5,916 nt of DNA, from the NCBI GenBank assembly GCA_005789685.1, contig SXXD01000198.1:1-5916 (forward strand), read 5' to 3'. The position numbers were made by a program, and so were the translations under genes. The notes beneath the pieces were generated by a model that worked only from the letters and a program-made list of their open reading frames with translations, made no database searches and had not been told where the DNA came from. This DNA comes from Burkholderiales bacterium (lineage in GTDB: Bacteria > Pseudomonadota > Gammaproteobacteria > Burkholderiales > Burkholderiaceae_C). Numbering within the stretch: position 1 is the stretch's first letter; each line of letters starts with the position of its first letter. This document shows, in pieces, positions 4,124-5,916 of the stretch.

Positions 4124-5809
4124 TTACCGAAACTCTGTAATCAGTTCCCCAGCCAGCGGGGTGTTTTCTAGCATCCCATTTTGATCGGCAATGAGTTGGC
4201 CATTTACCCACACGCCGTGAACACCCAAACCATCTGTGTGCAGTCTTGGCGCACACAGTGGCAAATCGAAGACGCGCTTCTTGGGGCCGCGGCCAACTGT
4301 TTTAGGATCAAACAACAGCAGGTCTGCCGCATAGCCTTGGCGCAATAAACCTCTGTTTTTCAAACCCAAAATTTCTGCAGGTTGAGCGGTGAGTTGATGG
4401 ACCGCTTGAGTCAAGGTCATGGCGCCCATTTCACGCGACCAATAGCCCAAAAGATGCAGGCCGAAACCAGCGTCGTTGAAAAAAGTCAGGTGCGCGCCTG
4501 CATCACTGAGTGAAACCAAACTGTGGGGATGATTCAACATCTTGGTCACAGCGTCTGTATCGCTGTTCAGCAACATGGCAGTGAAGACTGTGCGCAAATC
4601 TTCTTCAAGCGCCAGATTCAAAGCAAAGTCCAGGGGATCTAAGCCTGCTTGCGACGCTAAGGCAGCGATGCTTTGCTGCTCATAAACCTGGTTCTCTGGC
4701 TTGAAAGTTTCAACCACATGAACCTTTTCCCATTCGCTGTTAAACAAGCGGAAGGTGGCGGATTGCGAAAGCTCTTCTTTCACCTTGGCCCTAAAGTCAG
4801 AGCTTGCTAAACAAGTTTTGAGTTCGGCGTGCTGCAAACCTAACGCAGGTTTCCAGCTGCTCAGGCCTTCTACCGGGTAGGCCGATGCAAACGTGAAATC
4901 CATGCTTAAGGGGCAGCATGAAACTTGGCCTGTGAGCTTGTGGCCGCGTTGATTGGCATCTGCAATGGCTTTCAAATCATTGAACACACCATTCGGGTTG
5001 GTTGAGTTGTGCAGCAATGCTGCCACCATGACGGGCCGATGGCTGGCGGCTGCGAGTGACTCTAAAAATGACACCGGCATTTGCCCACCCTTGGTCACCA
5101 TGTAAACGCCGCCACCTTGGCTGCTCATGGCCAGCGTGAGTTGCATCATTTCTTCATCGGATGCTAAACGCGATGGCATGGGAAAACCGCCTTCACCGTT
5201 GTGGGCTGGGCTCGTGCTAGTGGCAAAACCGATGGCGCCTGCCGCCATGGCTTCACGAACCAATGCAGCCATCTCGGAAATTTCAGAGGCGGTGGCTTCT
5301 CGTTTGTTGGCTTCTTCTCCCATGACCCATGTGCGCACAGAAGAGTGTCCGATGTAGGCCGCTACATTGATGGCACATTGCTTTTTCTTGAGCATGGCCA
5401 AATATTCTGGAAAGGTTTCAAAGTCCCAATCGATGCCGTGTTGCAAGACTTGCAAGGACATGCCCTCAACCTGCGTGAGGTTGCGCATGGTGAGTTCGCG
5501 GTCTTTGGGCCTGCAAGGTGCAATGGTAAAGCCGCAGTTGCCAATGACCGCAGTGGTCACGCCTAAAGAGGGCGAGGGGCGAACGCGAGCATCCCAAGTA
5601 ATTTGAGCATCGTAGTGTGTGTGCGAGTCAATGATGCCTGGCATGAGCGCAAGGCCAGATGCGTCGACACAGTGTTCGGCAGTGAAGGCCAAGTTTGAGC
5701 CAATGCCTACAATTTGTCCTTTGTGAATTGCCAAATCTTGCACTGCTGGCTCGGCGCCTGAGCCGTCAAACACCAGTGCATTTTGAATGAGCGTGTCAAC
5801 CTTGTTCAT
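4124..5809 (-). CDS. D-aminoacylase-like amidohydrolase (N-acyl-D-amino-acid deacylase family)
   Basis: A 561-residue cytoplasmic metal-dependent hydrolase of the amidohydrolase superfamily. Landmarks are the N-terminal composite-sheet start DTLIQNALVFDGSG (5-18), MPGIIDSHTHYDAQ (56-69) with metal ligands H63 and H65, GNCGFTIAPC (90-99) with C92 at the position of the bridging Cys of D-aminoacylases, YIGHSSVR (152-159), LSDAGAH (434-440) with the catalytic Asp 436, and GYAADLLLFDP (492-502). Family members deacylate N-acyl-D-amino acids or cleave related amides. The canonical His-containing segments around positions 220 and 250 are replaced by VYMVTKGG (235-242) and VMVAALLHNS (260-269), so substrate and chemistry may differ from classical D-aminoacylase. 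GGAG (5818-5821) precedes the ATG by 8 bases, and the start overlaps the SOUL gene's stop by ATGA. Confidence 0.9.
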   Translation of the reverse strand: MNKVDTLIQNALVFDGSGAEPAVQDLAIHKGQIVGIGSNLAFTAEHCVDASGLALMPGIIDSHTHYDAQITWDARVRPSPSLGVTTAVIGNCGFTIAPCRPKDRELTMRNLTQVEGMSLQVLQHGIDWDFETFPEYLAMLKKKQCAINVAAYIGHSSVRTWVMGEEANKREATASEISEMAALVREAMAAGAIGFATSTSPAHNGEGGFPMPSRLASDEEMMQLTLAMSSQGGGVYMVTKGGQMPVSFLESLAAASHRPVMVAALLHNSTNPNGVFNDLKAIADANQRGHKLTGQVSCCPLSMDFTFASAYPVEGLSSWKPALGLQHAELKTCLASSDFRAKVKEELSQSATFRLFNSEWEKVHVVETFKPENQVYEQQSIAALASQAGLDPLDFALNLALEEDLRTVFTAMLLNSDTDAVTKMLNHPHSLVSLSDAGAHLTFFNDAGFGLHLLGYWSREMGAMTLTQAVHQLTAQPAEILGLKNRGLLRQGYAADLLLFDPKTVGRGPKKRVFDLPLCAPRLHTDGLGVHGVWVNGQLIADQNGMLENTPLAGELITEFR

Positions 5810-5916
5810 TGCGCTATCTCCACCATGATTTCATTGCGCCGAAACATGGGCAAGGTCCAGGGTGGGTCGTAGCGCGAAAGTTGAACGCTGCTCAATGGCT
5901 TGAAGTTTTTACTTTG
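5806..5916 (-). CDS. SOUL-family heme-binding protein, C-terminal end (partial)
   Basis: The minus-strand frame is open from the window edge and ends with TGA at 5806-5808, giving the last 36 residues of a gene that begins beyond base 5916. The ending SRYDPPWTLPMFRRNEI followed by MVEIAQ fits the conserved C-terminus of SOUL heme-binding domain proteins (YDPPW.PP..RRNE). These are about 180-220 residues, bind heme or other hydrophobic ligands, and have no settled bacterial role. The stop overlaps the amidohydrolase ATG by four bases (ATGA), so the two genes very probably form an operon with coupled translation. The amidohydrolase Shine-Dalgarno lies inside this coding sequence. Most of the domain is outside the window. 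Confidence 0.75.
   Translation of the reverse strand, partial: QSKNFKPLSSVQLSRYDPPWTLPMFRRNEIMVEIAQ

Overview
The window reads as a piece of a betaproteobacterial chromosome, most likely Burkholderiales (Comamonadaceae-like) of moderate GC. The grounds are an orphan Bug-type (tripartite tricarboxylate) solute-binding protein, which is abundant in that group, a tRNA 3' end that I match from memory to the Burkholderiales tRNA-Val(GAC), and the general character of the proteins. No database search was possible, so the taxon is an inference.

Layout. Bases 1 to about 847 are visibly GC-richer than the rest and contain only broken genes: an IS256-family transposase N-terminus open at the window edge, joined in frame to the C-terminal half of what looks like a CopG/RHH antitoxin, then the first codons of a ParE-like toxin, then a 42-codon C-terminal gene remnant on the minus strand. 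The debris ends at bases 848-873, a bare tRNA 3' end (T-loop to CCA) with no 5' half, followed by a rho-independent terminator. This is the arrangement expected at the distal att site of an island integrated into a tRNA gene, with native chromosome to the right. A chimeric assembly join is the alternative.

From 1076 to the end the sequence is compact and looks native. A minus-strand unit (2873 to 1076) holds a pdxA-like gene collapsed by internal deletion to 75 codons, a Bug-type periplasmic binding protein and a LON-domain protein, with ATGA and TAATG overlaps between them. A plus-strand EamA/DMT exporter (3041-3931) diverges from it across a 167-bp region that holds a plausible promoter flanked by an 8-bp inverted repeat. 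A second minus-strand unit enters from the right edge: the C-terminus of a SOUL heme-binding protein, then a 561-residue D-aminoacylase-like amidohydrolase that overlaps it by ATGA.

The most striking structure is a pair of related long hairpin elements, at 931-1070 and 3926-4120, each placed between 3' ends. They share outer arms, an asymmetric internal bulge and an apical loop, while their stems differ by paired, compensating changes. They look like two members of a non-autonomous structured repeat family and are the best candidate here for something undescribed.
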